From assembly GCF_012349115.1 (NCBI RefSeq), contig NZ_PQIG01000057.1:1-64000 (forward strand): a stretch of DNA of 64,000 bases, written 5' to 3'. This stretch comes from Rhizobium ruizarguesonis (GTDB lineage: Bacteria > Pseudomonadota > Alphaproteobacteria > Rhizobiales > Rhizobiaceae). The translations under genes were made by a program, and so were the position numbers. Below are positions 32,574 to 40,041 of this stretch, in pieces (position 1 is the stretch's first letter; each line of letters begins with the position of its first letter). The notes beneath the pieces were generated by a model. It saw only the letters and a program-made list of their open reading frames with translations, was not told the origin of the DNA and did not search any database.

Positions 32574-32876
32574 ATCAAACCGAAACGCCTGATTATCGCT
32601 CCATCCGCCATTGAGGATCTGCGGAATATTCGGCGCTATATCGCCGAGAGCAGCCCCCACTACGCGCAGGAATTCATGGCCGATCTGACCGCGAAGATCG
32701 CCTGGATCGCCGAAGTGGACTTCACCGGATCCCCCCGCGACCACATTGCGGAAGGCCTGCGCGGCCTGCCCTATCGGAACCGCTGCATCTATTACCGCTC
32801 CTATCACGACCGCATCGTGGTCCTGCGCGTGAAACACGGTGCCGAAGATATCAAGCCGCAGGATTTTGAACTCTAG
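32574..32876 (+). CDS. ParE/RelE-family toxin without a canonical start codon
   Basis: The frame reads IKPKRLIIAPSAIEDLRNIR, RYIAESSPHYAQEF, FTGSPRDHIAEGLRGLPYRN and VVLRVKHGAEDIKP, a complete ParE-like toxin of about 100 residues. However, between the in-frame stop at 32556-32558 and residue 30 there is no ATG, GTG or TTG. The natural start position would be the ATC at 32574, five bases after the antitoxin stop. The first in-frame ATG (32676) lies too far inside. Either ATC/ATT or CTG is used as a rare start, keeping toxin levels low, or the start codon has mutated and the toxin is dead. I give the coordinates of the ATC. Confidence 0.6.
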   Translation: MKPKRLIIAPSAIEDLRNIRRYIAESSPHYAQEFMADLTAKIAWIAEVDFTGSPRDHIAEGLRGLPYRNRCIYYRSYHDRIVVLRVKHGAEDIKPQDFEL

Positions 32877-32900
32877 GCCCGAAGGCTTTCGCTAGACTGA

Positions 32901-33065
32901 TAGCGGCTTTCCCTATGGCTGGCTCGACGAGCCGGGCAGAGCGCAATCAGGATTTCAGCTCCTTCCAGGCCAAATCCAGCGCCAGCCTGGTAATCCTCGC
33001 CATCTCGTCCACCTCGGCGTGGCTGATGACGAGCGGCGGCGAGGCGAGCATGCGGTCGCCGGTGG
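32901..33065. repeat. Direct repeat, right copy, flanking the toxin-antitoxin module
   Basis: Counterpart of 32041-32205. Its first 40 bases contain a fossil of the glycosyltransferase C terminus (PYGWLDEPGR against the intact GYAWVNQPG), and the rest is the intact 3' end of the leftward aminotransferase gene. Confidence 0.8.
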
Positions 33066-34314
33066 CGCGCAGCACGAGGCCGTTCGCCAACGCGTGGTTG
33101 CGCACCAGCGCACCGACCTCATCGGGCTTGGCATAACGGGTGCGCGTGCTCTTCTCGGCGGCAAGCTGCAGGCCGCCCATAAGGCCGATGCTATCGGCCT
33201 CGCCGACCAGATCATGTTCGGCGAGCGCTGCCCAGGCCCTGCCGAAATAGGGACCGATATCGTCGCGCACACGTTCGACCAGTCTTTCCTCCTCGATGAT
33301 GCGCAGATTTTCCAGTGCGGCGGCAGCGCAGACCGGGTGGCCGGAATAGGTGAAGCCGTGGTTGAAGTCGCCGACATCGTTGATCAGCACATCGGCGATG
33401 CGGTCGCTGACGAGCACGCCGCCGATCGGCAGGTAGCCGGAGGAAAGCCCCTTGGCGATCGGCGCCAGATCGGGCTCGACGCCGAAATACTGATGGCCGA
33501 ACCAGGCGCCCAGCCGGCCGAAACCGCAGATCACCTCGTCGGTCACCAGCAGGATATTGCGCGCCTTGCAGATGCGGTCGATCTCCGGCCAGTAGGTCTC
33601 GGGCGGGATGATGACGCCGGCAGCGCCCTGCACCGGCTCGGCAACGAAGGCAGCGACATTCTCCTCCCCGAGTTCGTCGATCTTCACTTCGAGCTCGCGG
33701 GCAACCTTAAGACCGAATTCGGCGGGTGAGAGATCGCCGCCCTCGCCGTACCAATAGGGCTGGCCGATATGGACGATGCCCGGGATCGGCAGATCGCCCT
33801 GCTCATGCATGTATTTCATGCCGCCGAGGCTGGCGCCGGCGACGGTCGAACCGTGATAGCCGTTCTTCCTCGATATGACGATCTTCTTCGACGGCTTGCC
33901 GATGGCGCTCCAATAGACGCGCGCCATGCGGAACCAGGTGTCGTTCGCCTCTGAGCCGGAGCCGGTGAAGAAGATGTGGTTGAACCGCTCCCCGGCATGG
34001 GAAGTGACCTTCTGCGCAAGCAGCGTCGCCGGCGTCGAGGTCGTGCCGAAGAAGGTGTTGTAGTAGGGCAGCTCATTCATCTGCCTGGTGGCGGCATCGG
34101 CGATCTCCCGGCGGCCATAGCCAATATTGACGCACCAGAGGCCGGCGAAGCCATCGAGATATTTCCTGCCGTGATTGTCGAAGATGTAGACGCCCTCGCC
34201 GCGCTGGATGATACGCGCGCCCTCGGCATTCAGCTTCTTCATGTCGGCGAAGGGATGCAGGTGGTGCGCAGCGTCGATCGCAGCAAGATTCGAGGGTGGG
34301 TAAGTATCGGGCAT
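32947..34314 (-). CDS. Class III aminotransferase (aspartate aminotransferase family, polyamine/omega-amino type)
   Basis: A 455-residue PLP enzyme. Key pieces are HPFADMKKLNAEGARIIQRG, GLWCVNIGYGRREIADAA, the FFTGSGSEANDTWFRMARVY phosphate-binding region, ISRKNGYHGSTVAGASLGG, LLVTDEVICGFGRLG with the PLP aspartate, and the PLP lysine in APIAKGLSSGYLPIGG. The profile fits putrescine- or omega-amino-acid:pyruvate transaminases (SpuC-like). It is divergent from a glutamine-synthetase-like gene of the glutamyl-polyamine type, so both probably serve polyamine use as nitrogen source. GAGGG lies 13 bases before the ATG. Confidence 0.88.
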   Translation of the reverse strand: MPDTYPPSNLAAIDAAHHLHPFADMKKLNAEGARIIQRGEGVYIFDNHGRKYLDGFAGLWCVNIGYGRREIADAATRQMNELPYYNTFFGTTSTPATLLAQKVTSHAGERFNHIFFTGSGSEANDTWFRMARVYWSAIGKPSKKIVISRKNGYHGSTVAGASLGGMKYMHEQGDLPIPGIVHIGQPYWYGEGGDLSPAEFGLKVARELEVKIDELGEENVAAFVAEPVQGAAGVIIPPETYWPEIDRICKARNILLVTDEVICGFGRLGAWFGHQYFGVEPDLAPIAKGLSSGYLPIGGVLVSDRIADVLINDVGDFNHGFTYSGHPVCAAAALENLRIIEEERLVERVRDDIGPYFGRAWAALAEHDLVGEADSIGLMGGLQLAAEKSTRTRYAKPDEVGALVRNHALANGLVLRATGDRMLASPPLVISHAEVDEMARITRLALDLAWKELKS

Positions 34315-34397
34315 GACTGGTAAAAGACCCTCGCGGATTGAAAGGCTGATGTCGATGAGATAGGAGCTTGGCCTTGTCCCGGAGGATTTTCAAGGTC

Positions 34398-35750
34398 ATG
34401 GCGAGCGACAGGATGGACGGCAAGGCCGACGGCGGCGATCCGCGCTTCGAGATCCTGATCGTCGGCATGAACGGCGACCTGCGCGGCAAGCAGCTTCCGC
34501 CCAGCGCCGAAGACAAGATCTGGGCCGGAGATATCCGCCTGCCGACCTCGACGCAATCGCTCGACATCTGGGGCGACGACAATGACGACATCACCGGCCT
34601 GTCGCTGACGATCGGCGATCCTGACGGCAAGGTCGTCCCCGACCGGCGCAGCCTGGCGCCGATGCCCTGGGCGCCCGAAGGCTCGATGCAGGTGCTCGCC
34701 ACCATGCACGAATTCGACGGCAGCCCGAGCTTCATGGATCCGCGCGCCATCCTCGCTTCGGTGCTGGAGCGGTATGCGGCGCGCGGACTGACGCCCGTCG
34801 TCGCGACCGAGCTGGAATTCTACGTGATGTCGGGAGACTGGCGCGAGACCGGACGCCCTTCCCCGCCCGAAAGCCTCACCTATCGCGGCGAGCCGAACGG
34901 TTTCCAGCTCTACGACATGAGCGCCGTCGACGCGCTCGATGGCTATTTGCAGACGCTCAGGGCCCATGCGAAGGCGCAGGACCTGCCGGCGGATGCGACA
35001 ACGGCGGAGTTCGGTCCGGGCCAGTTCGAGGTCAACCTGCTGCACCGCGCGGACGCGCTGGCTGCCGCCGACGATTGCCTCTATCTCAAGCGCATCGCCG
35101 AACAGGCGGCGCGCCGGCACGGGTTGAAATCGACCTGCATGGCCAAGCCCTATTCCGAACATGCCGGCTCCGGCCTGCATGTGCATGCGAGCATCATCGA
35201 CGGACAAGGCCGCAACATCCTCGATGCCAGGGGTGGCGAACCGAAGCTGCTCAAATCGGTGATATCAGGCCTGCTCGACTCCATGCGCGCGGCGCAGCTG
35301 ATCTTCGCTCCCTTCGCCAATTCCTACCGCCGCTTCCAGCCGGGCTCGTTTGCGCCTGTGGATCTGACATGGGGCAGCGGCCATCGCGGCACCGCGATCC
35401 GCATCCCCGACAAGGATGGCCCGGCCGCACGCATCGAACACCGCGTCGCCGGCGCCGACGCCAATCCTTATCTGCTGCTCGCGGCGATCCTCGGCGGCAT
35501 GCTCACCGGTCTCGACGGCGAACTCGATCCCGGCGAAGAGACGACGCCCTCGCACACGCCTGCGAATACGGCGCGGCTGACGCATGATTTCCTCAGCGCC
35601 GTCGACACCTTCCGCACCTCGCCCTTCATCGCCGATATCTTCGGCGCGCGTTATCAGGCGCTCTACGGCGACACCAAGCGCAAGGAAGCGCTCGCATATC
35701 TGCGCACCGTTTCGGATTTCGACTACCGCACCTATCTGCCGCGGCTCTGA
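34398..35750 (+). CDS. Glutamine-synthetase-like gamma-glutamyl-amine ligase
   Basis: A 450-residue protein of the glutamine synthetase superfamily: the metal- and nucleotide-site segments TTAEFGPGQFEVNLLHRADA, MAKPYSEHAGSGLHVHASII, FAPVDLTWGSGHRGTAIRIP and RIEHRVAGADANPYLLLAAI are all present. The short N-terminal beta-grasp region and the pairing with a polyamine-type transaminase suggest gamma-glutamylputrescine or another glutamyl-amide synthetase rather than GlnA; true GlnA has a different adenylylation loop. The ATG at 34398 with GGAGG 12 bases upstream is preferred to a TTG at 34368 that nearly touches its own TAGGAG. Confidence 0.85.
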   Translation: MASDRMDGKADGGDPRFEILIVGMNGDLRGKQLPPSAEDKIWAGDIRLPTSTQSLDIWGDDNDDITGLSLTIGDPDGKVVPDRRSLAPMPWAPEGSMQVLATMHEFDGSPSFMDPRAILASVLERYAARGLTPVVATELEFYVMSGDWRETGRPSPPESLTYRGEPNGFQLYDMSAVDALDGYLQTLRAHAKAQDLPADATTAEFGPGQFEVNLLHRADALAAADDCLYLKRIAEQAARRHGLKSTCMAKPYSEHAGSGLHVHASIIDGQGRNILDARGGEPKLLKSVISGLLDSMRAAQLIFAPFANSYRRFQPGSFAPVDLTWGSGHRGTAIRIPDKDGPAARIEHRVAGADANPYLLLAAILGGMLTGLDGELDPGEETTPSHTPANTARLTHDFLSAVDTFRTSPFIADIFGARYQALYGDTKRKEALAYLRTVSDFDYRTYLPRL

Positions 35751-35768
35751 AATTGCGCGGCGGCCGAC

Positions 35769-36713
35769 TTACGCGGCGGGTTCGCGGCGTTCGCTGGCGT
35801 CCACCTGCGCGGCGAGACCCTGCTTGACGAGAACCTTCAATTCGCCCGGATGCAGCCGGATCGAGACGTCGCGTTCGAGCGGCAGCAGCTCGCCGTCCAT
35901 GACGCAATTGGCCTTGGAGCGCAGTTTCGGGAAATGCAGGTGCACTTCGGCCGGGTGCATCACCATGACATCGGCATTCTCGCGGACCTTGCCGCGCAGC
36001 ATGTCGATGGCGAGACGGGCGACGCCGAGAGGCTTCAGCGGATTTGCCGTATAGAAGCCGAGTTCGCCGCTTGTCAAATTATCGGCGTAAAGCAGCGCGT
36101 TCTCGCCGAAGGGATTGTTGGAGACTGAGATCGCCGACACCCTGCGGCGCTCGCGCATGCCGGCCGCCTCGAACTCGACCTCGAACTCCGGCGGATTGAA
36201 CACGACTCCCAAAGCCGCCTTCGTGCTCGCCCGTATCTTGCCCAGCCGGGAACGATAGCTGTAGGCGTTGCGGTAGCGCACCATGCGGGCATGCAGGCCG
36301 GCGGAAAACTGGTGTATGAAGGGCCGGCCGTTGGCGCTGGCGATATCGACATTGTCGACCTCGCCGGAGGCAAGCACATCAAGCGCCTGCCAGATATCGA
36401 GCGGCACACGCAGCGAGCGGGCAAAGAGGTTCATCGTGCCGGCAGGCACAACGCCGAGCGCAATGCCGTTTTTCCAGGCGATCGATGCCGCCGCCGAAAT
36501 CGTGCCGTCGCCGCCGCCGGCGACGATGCCGTCGATATCATCGCGCTTGGCCGCCCGCTCCATAGCGGGGATGATTTCCTTTCCTGAGAAGACGATGGCG
36601 TCGAAATCGTGCCCCGCTTCGCGGAAGGCCGCCTCCGCCCTCTTTTCGTAGGCCAGCATGTCGGTGGTCTTGAAGGTACCGCCGTCGCGATTGAAAAAGC
36701 CTACAAGCTTCAT
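35769..36713 (-). CDS. Diacylglycerol kinase-family lipid kinase
   Basis: A 314-residue protein of the DAGK/YegS/sphingosine kinase family. The ATP-binding motif IVAGGGDGTISAAASIAW is at about residues 63-80, followed by LGVVPAGTMNLFARSL, and the beta-rich C-terminal domain with VSAISVSNNPFGENALLYAD and MDGELLPLERD. It phosphorylates a membrane lipid such as diacylglycerol. The start MKLVGFFNRDGG at 36713 has GGGAG just upstream; extending to 36875 adds only sequence with unlike composition. Monocistronic; the gene is convergent with the glutamine-synthetase-like gene and divergent from an MFS gene. Confidence 0.87.
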   Translation of the reverse strand: MKLVGFFNRDGGTFKTTDMLAYEKRAEAAFREAGHDFDAIVFSGKEIIPAMERAAKRDDIDGIVAGGGDGTISAAASIAWKNGIALGVVPAGTMNLFARSLRVPLDIWQALDVLASGEVDNVDIASANGRPFIHQFSAGLHARMVRYRNAYSYRSRLGKIRASTKAALGVVFNPPEFEVEFEAAGMRERRRVSAISVSNNPFGENALLYADNLTSGELGFYTANPLKPLGVARLAIDMLRGKVRENADVMVMHPAEVHLHFPKLRSKANCVMDGELLPLERDVSIRLHPGELKVLVKQGLAAQVDASERREPAA

Positions 36714-37013
36714 GAGAGCTCCCGTCTGTGGCGCGGAAATGCTCCTGCCTTGCCCTTGAGATGGTTGCGATATCGGCGATTTCAAGCGCAGCCGTCTTTC
36801 CGGAGAAAGGACAGAAATGCAAAAATTGCAATAGACGTATGCACATAGCAGGACGCTGCACTGCAAAAAATGCACTCGACGGCGGCCGAGAGGTCACGGA
36901 TAGATGGCGTATTGGAGACCTCGTCTCCACCTCCCGCCATTTCCAACGATCGGCTCGCGGCCGCGCCTGCGCCAGGGGCCATTGCCAAGCAGAAACCGCC
37001 TCGAGGAGCTCTC

Positions 37014-38258
37014 GTGAGTGAGATTGCCGCCAATATTTCAGTCGATAGCCGAAACTCCATTGATAGCCAGGATGAAGAGCTGCCGTCGGCAATGACCGTG
37101 GCGCTGGTCCAGCTGGCGCTCGCCTGCGGCGGCTTCGGCATCGGCACCGGCGAATTCGCGATCATGGGGCTGCTGCCCAATGTCGCCGAAAGCTTCTCGG
37201 TCACCACGCCGCAGGCCGGTTACGTCATCAGCGCCTATGCGCTCGGCGTCGTCGTCGGCGCACCGGTGATTGCCGTGCTCGCCGCGAAGATGGCGCGCCG
37301 CACGCTGCTTTTGATGCTGATGCTGATCTTTGCCGCCGGCAATATATCAAGCGCCATGGCGCCGACCTTCGAAAGCTTCACGCTGCTGCGCTTCGTCAGC
37401 GGCCTGCCGCACGGCGCCTATTTCGGCGTCGCAGCCCTTGTCGCCGCCTCGATGGTGCCGGTGCATCGCCGCGCCCGTGCCGTTGGCCGTGTCATGCTCG
37501 GCCTGACCGTTGCGACACTTCTCGGCACGCCGTTGACGACATTCTTCGGCCAGTCGCTCGACTGGCAGGTGGCGTTTTTCTCGGTCGGCGTGCTCGGCCT
37601 GCTGACGGTGGCGCTGATCTGGTTCTACGTTCCGAAGGACAGGGTTTCCGAAGAGGCGGGCTTCCTGCGCGAACTCGGCGCCTTTCGCCGGCCGCAGGTG
37701 TGGCTGACGCTCGGCATCGCCGCTGTCGGTTACGGCGGCATGTTCGCGATGTTCAGCTATATCGCCTCGACGACGACTGAGGTGGCGATGCTGCCGGAAA
37801 CGGCCGTCCCGATCATGCTGGTCCTCTTCGGCGTCGGCATGAATGCGGGCAATTTCATCGGCTCGTGGCTCGCCGACAAATCGCTGCTCGGCACGATCGG
37901 CGGGTCGCTGGTCTATAATATCGTCGTGCTGACCACCTTCTCGCTGACCGCCGCCAATCCCTATATGCTCGGCCTTTGCGTCTTCCTCGTCGGCTGCGGT
38001 TTTGCCGCCGGTCCGGCGCTGCAGACGCGGCTGATGGATGTCGCCGCCGATGCGCAGACGCTTGCTGCCGCTTCCAACCATTCCGCCTTCAACATCGCCA
38101 ATGCGATCGGCGCCTGGCTCGGCGGCCTCGTCATCGCCGGGGGCTACGGTTTTGCGGCGACCGGCTACGTCGGTGCAGCGCTATCCTTTCTCGGCCTCTT
38201 CGTCTTTGCAGCCTCGCTACGCCTCGAGCGCCGCGACCGGGGCGCGCAGGCCGTCTGA
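37014..38258 (+). CDS. MFS transporter (DHA1/sugar-efflux type)
   Basis: A 414-residue twelve-helix major facilitator. It carries LACGGFGIGTGEFAIMGLLP, the characteristic GTGEF segment of the AraJ/YdhP-type sugar and drug efflux subfamily, and the loop 2-3 region KMARRTLLLMLML and LRFVSGLPHGAYFGVAALVA. I choose the GTG at 37014 because GAGGAG lies five bases before it; a longer frame from 36870 adds a hydrophilic, low-similarity 48-residue tail. It overlaps the convergent HxlR gene by 42 bases. Its substrate is not known. Confidence 0.85.
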   Translation: MSEIAANISVDSRNSIDSQDEELPSAMTVALVQLALACGGFGIGTGEFAIMGLLPNVAESFSVTTPQAGYVISAYALGVVVGAPVIAVLAAKMARRTLLLMLMLIFAAGNISSAMAPTFESFTLLRFVSGLPHGAYFGVAALVAASMVPVHRRARAVGRVMLGLTVATLLGTPLTTFFGQSLDWQVAFFSVGVLGLLTVALIWFYVPKDRVSEEAGFLRELGAFRRPQVWLTLGIAAVGYGGMFAMFSYIASTTTEVAMLPETAVPIMLVLFGVGMNAGNFIGSWLADKSLLGTIGGSLVYNIVVLTTFSLTAANPYMLGLCVFLVGCGFAAGPALQTRLMDVAADAQTLAAASNHSAFNIANAIGAWLGGLVIAGGYGFAATGYVGAALSFLGLFVFAASLRLERRDRGAQAV

Positions 38259-38621
38259 GGCCAGGCGCAGCTCGCGGCCTTCCGGGCTGCAGAAGACATA
38301 ATCGTCACCCCAGGCGGCCAACGCCTGGATGACAGGCTTCAGCGTCATGCCGAGCGGCGTCATTGCATATTCGACCCTTGGCGGCACGACCGGATAGACG
38401 GTGCGTGATACCAGACCGCATTCTTCCAGTTCACGCAGTTGCTTGGTCAGCATGCGCTGGGTCACGGCCGGCAGCTTACGCCGCAACTCATTGAAGCGCA
38501 GCGTTCCTTCCATCAGATGAAAGAGGATGACGCCCTTCCACTTCCCGTCGAGGTAAGTCAGCGTCGCTTCGACCGGGCAGCCGGGGAAATTCTTGACGAG
38601 CTTGGCGCGCGGCAATGACAT
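38217..38621 (-). CDS. HxlR-family transcriptional regulator
   Basis: A 134-residue winged-helix protein: CPVEATLTYLDGKWKGVILF, HLMEGTLRFNELRRKLPAVT, QRMLTKQLRELEECGLVSRT and the wing VYPVVPPRVEYAMTPLG form the complete HxlR domain. The single Cys near the N terminus (FPGCPVEA) is the position used for redox sensing by relatives such as HypR/QorR. It is divergent from a quinone-oxidoreductase-like gene, the usual target in this arrangement, with a dyad in the space between. The 3' end overlaps the MFS gene by 42 bases. The ATG has a poor ribosome-binding site, and the dyad begins five bases before it. Confidence 0.9.
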   Translation of the reverse strand: MSLPRAKLVKNFPGCPVEATLTYLDGKWKGVILFHLMEGTLRFNELRRKLPAVTQRMLTKQLRELEECGLVSRTVYPVVPPRVEYAMTPLGMTLKPVIQALAAWGDDYVFCSPEGRELRLASDGLRAPVAALEA

Positions 38622-38626
38622 TTTAC

Positions 38627-38644
38627 AGTATCCTTTTGGGTACT
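38627..38644. promoter_or_regulatory. HxlR operator candidate
   Basis: AGTATCC-TTTT-GGGTACT is an inverted repeat matching at 6 of 7 positions, followed by the small palindrome GTAC-TAC-GTAC (38640-38650). AGTA/TACT half-sites with a short spacer are typical for HxlR/QorR-type regulators. It lies within the 103-bp divergent space and touches the regulator start, consistent with autorepression and control of the oxidoreductase gene. Confidence 0.55.
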
Positions 38645-38724
38645 ACGTACAGAATTTGTGCATTCTTGCGTTGTCAGAATATAGTGCGCATCTAGCTTCC
38701 GTGCAACGAACACAGGAGTTTCCC

Positions 38725-39738
38725 ATGCGCGCCGTCGCCTACAAAACGCCCCAGCCGATTTCCGCCGAGACCTCGCTGATCGATGTCGAGCTGCCGATTC
38801 CGGAGGCCAAGGGCCACGATCTGCTCGTCGAAATCAAAGCCGTTTCGGTCAATCCCGTCGACGTGAAGGTGCGCGCCCATTCCGCGCCGCCCGCGGGCGA
38901 GTTCAAGGTCCTCGGCTGGGATGCCGCCGGCATCGTCAAGGCTATCGGCGCTGATGTCACCCTGTTCAAACCCGGCGACGAGGTGTTCTATTCCGGCGTC
39001 ATCAGCCGCCCGGGCAGCAATGCAGAATTTCATCTCGTCGACGAGCGCATCGTCGGCGCCAAACCGAAGAGCCTCGATTTCGCTGCTGCGGCCGCCCTGC
39101 CGCTGACCTCGATCACGGCCTACGAAGCACTGTTCGACCGGCTGAAGGTACAGGACGCCGTTTCGGGAGCGGGACGCTCCATCCTGATCATCGGCGGGGC
39201 TGGCGGCGTCGGCTCGATCACCATCCAGATCGCCCGGGCATTGACCGACCTGACCGTGATCGCCACGGCCTCGCGGCCGGAAACGCAGGACTGGGTGAAG
39301 GAACTCGGCGCGCATCACGTCGTCGACCATTCCAAACCGATCGCGCCTGAGGTAGCAGCGCTCGGCATCGGCGCGCCGGGGTTTATATTCTCGACCACCA
39401 ATACCGACAGCCATATCGGCGACATCGTCGAAGCGATCGCGCCACAGGGCCGCTTCGCATTGATCGACGATCCGAAGACGCTTGACATCGTGCCCTTCAA
39501 GCGCAAGGCCGTCTCCGTTCATTGGGAACTGATGTTCACCCGCCCGCTCTACGGCACCCCTGACATGATCGAGCAGCACAAGCTGCTGAACAGGGTTTCC
39601 GAACTCGTCGACGCCGGAAAGATCCGCACGACGCTTTCAGAGATCGTCGGGCCGATCAATGCGGCGAACCTCAAGACGGCGCATGCGATGGTCGAAAGCG
39701 GCAGGATGAAGGGCAAGGCGGTGCTTGCAGGGTTCTGA
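38725..39738 (+). CDS. Zinc-binding alcohol dehydrogenase-family quinone reductase
   Basis: A 337-residue medium-chain dehydrogenase/reductase. It opens MRAVAYKTPQPISAETSL, carries KAVSVNPVDVKVRAH and LGWDAAGIVKAIGADV of the GroES-like catalytic domain, and the NADPH motif ILIIGGAGGVGSITIQIAR at about residues 152-170. Structural and catalytic zinc cysteines are absent, so it is the zinc-independent quinone-reductase type. Such enzymes detoxify quinones or enones. AGGAG lies six bases before the ATG. Divergent from the HxlR regulator that very likely controls it. Confidence 0.9.
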   Translation: MRAVAYKTPQPISAETSLIDVELPIPEAKGHDLLVEIKAVSVNPVDVKVRAHSAPPAGEFKVLGWDAAGIVKAIGADVTLFKPGDEVFYSGVISRPGSNAEFHLVDERIVGAKPKSLDFAAAAALPLTSITAYEALFDRLKVQDAVSGAGRSILIIGGAGGVGSITIQIARALTDLTVIATASRPETQDWVKELGAHHVVDHSKPIAPEVAALGIGAPGFIFSTTNTDSHIGDIVEAIAPQGRFALIDDPKTLDIVPFKRKAVSVHWELMFTRPLYGTPDMIEQHKLLNRVSELVDAGKIRTTLSEIVGPINAANLKTAHAMVESGRMKGKAVLAGF

Positions 39739-39874
39739 GATCGCAGCCGGCGGGGCGGCTGTTTCCCGTAAGGTCGCATACCCACCTGGAATGCCGCATC
39801 GCAGGGTGCGACATTCTGGCGTTAAGCATTTACCCCGCTTGACTTTTTCCGCGTCCGGGACCACCTAGCATTCA

Positions 39875-40037
39875 CGTGGATGACACTCGTCAGCCACGGA
39901 TTTCAACGGAGCCATCATAACGATGCCAAGCGACAGTAGCAGTCGATTGCCTTTGCCGTACGCGACCCTCGTGCGCTGACCGACTCCTGTCGGCTCGCCC
40001 GATCGGACGCTACGGCGGATCGACGGAAAGGCGAGCC
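39875..40037 (+). promoter_or_regulatory. Structured mgtE leader with mutually exclusive hairpins
   Basis: Three helices can be drawn. P1: CGTGG-A-TGAC, loop ACTC, GTCA-G-CCACG (39875-39898). P2: CCGAC-TCCT-GTCGG (39980-39993), directly after the upstream-ORF stop. P3: GGCTCGCC-CGATC (39992-40004) with GATCG (40018-40022) and GGCGAGCC (40030-40037), which covers the AAAGGCGAG ribosome-binding site of mgtE. P2 and P3 share bases 39992-39993, so they compete. No M-box signature was found. Confidence 0.6.
39923..39979 (+). CDS. Possible leader peptide of mgtE (18 aa)
   Basis: An upstream ORF, MPSDSSSRLPLPYATLVR, opens with ATG at 39923 and stops at 39977-39979; CGGAG stands 11 bases before it. 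It has three prolines, two of them near the end, and stops one base before the hairpin P2 that competes with the sequestering helix P3. Ribosome stalling or efficient translation here would shift the balance of the two hairpins. Reminiscent of the MgtL leader peptide of enteric mgtA, but with no sequence homology. Confidence 0.45.
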   Translation: MPSDSSSRLPLPYATLVR

Positions 40038-40041
40038 TCAA

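Noticed and set aside
36870..37013. N-terminal 48-codon extension of the MFS transporter
   Set aside because: No similarity to the family and no good ribosome-binding site, whereas the GTG at 37014 has GAGGAG at the right distance.
39840..40041. M-box magnesium riboswitch upstream of mgtE
   Set aside because: The conserved M-box sequence elements are absent; the leader looks different, so I report it as an uncharacterised structure.
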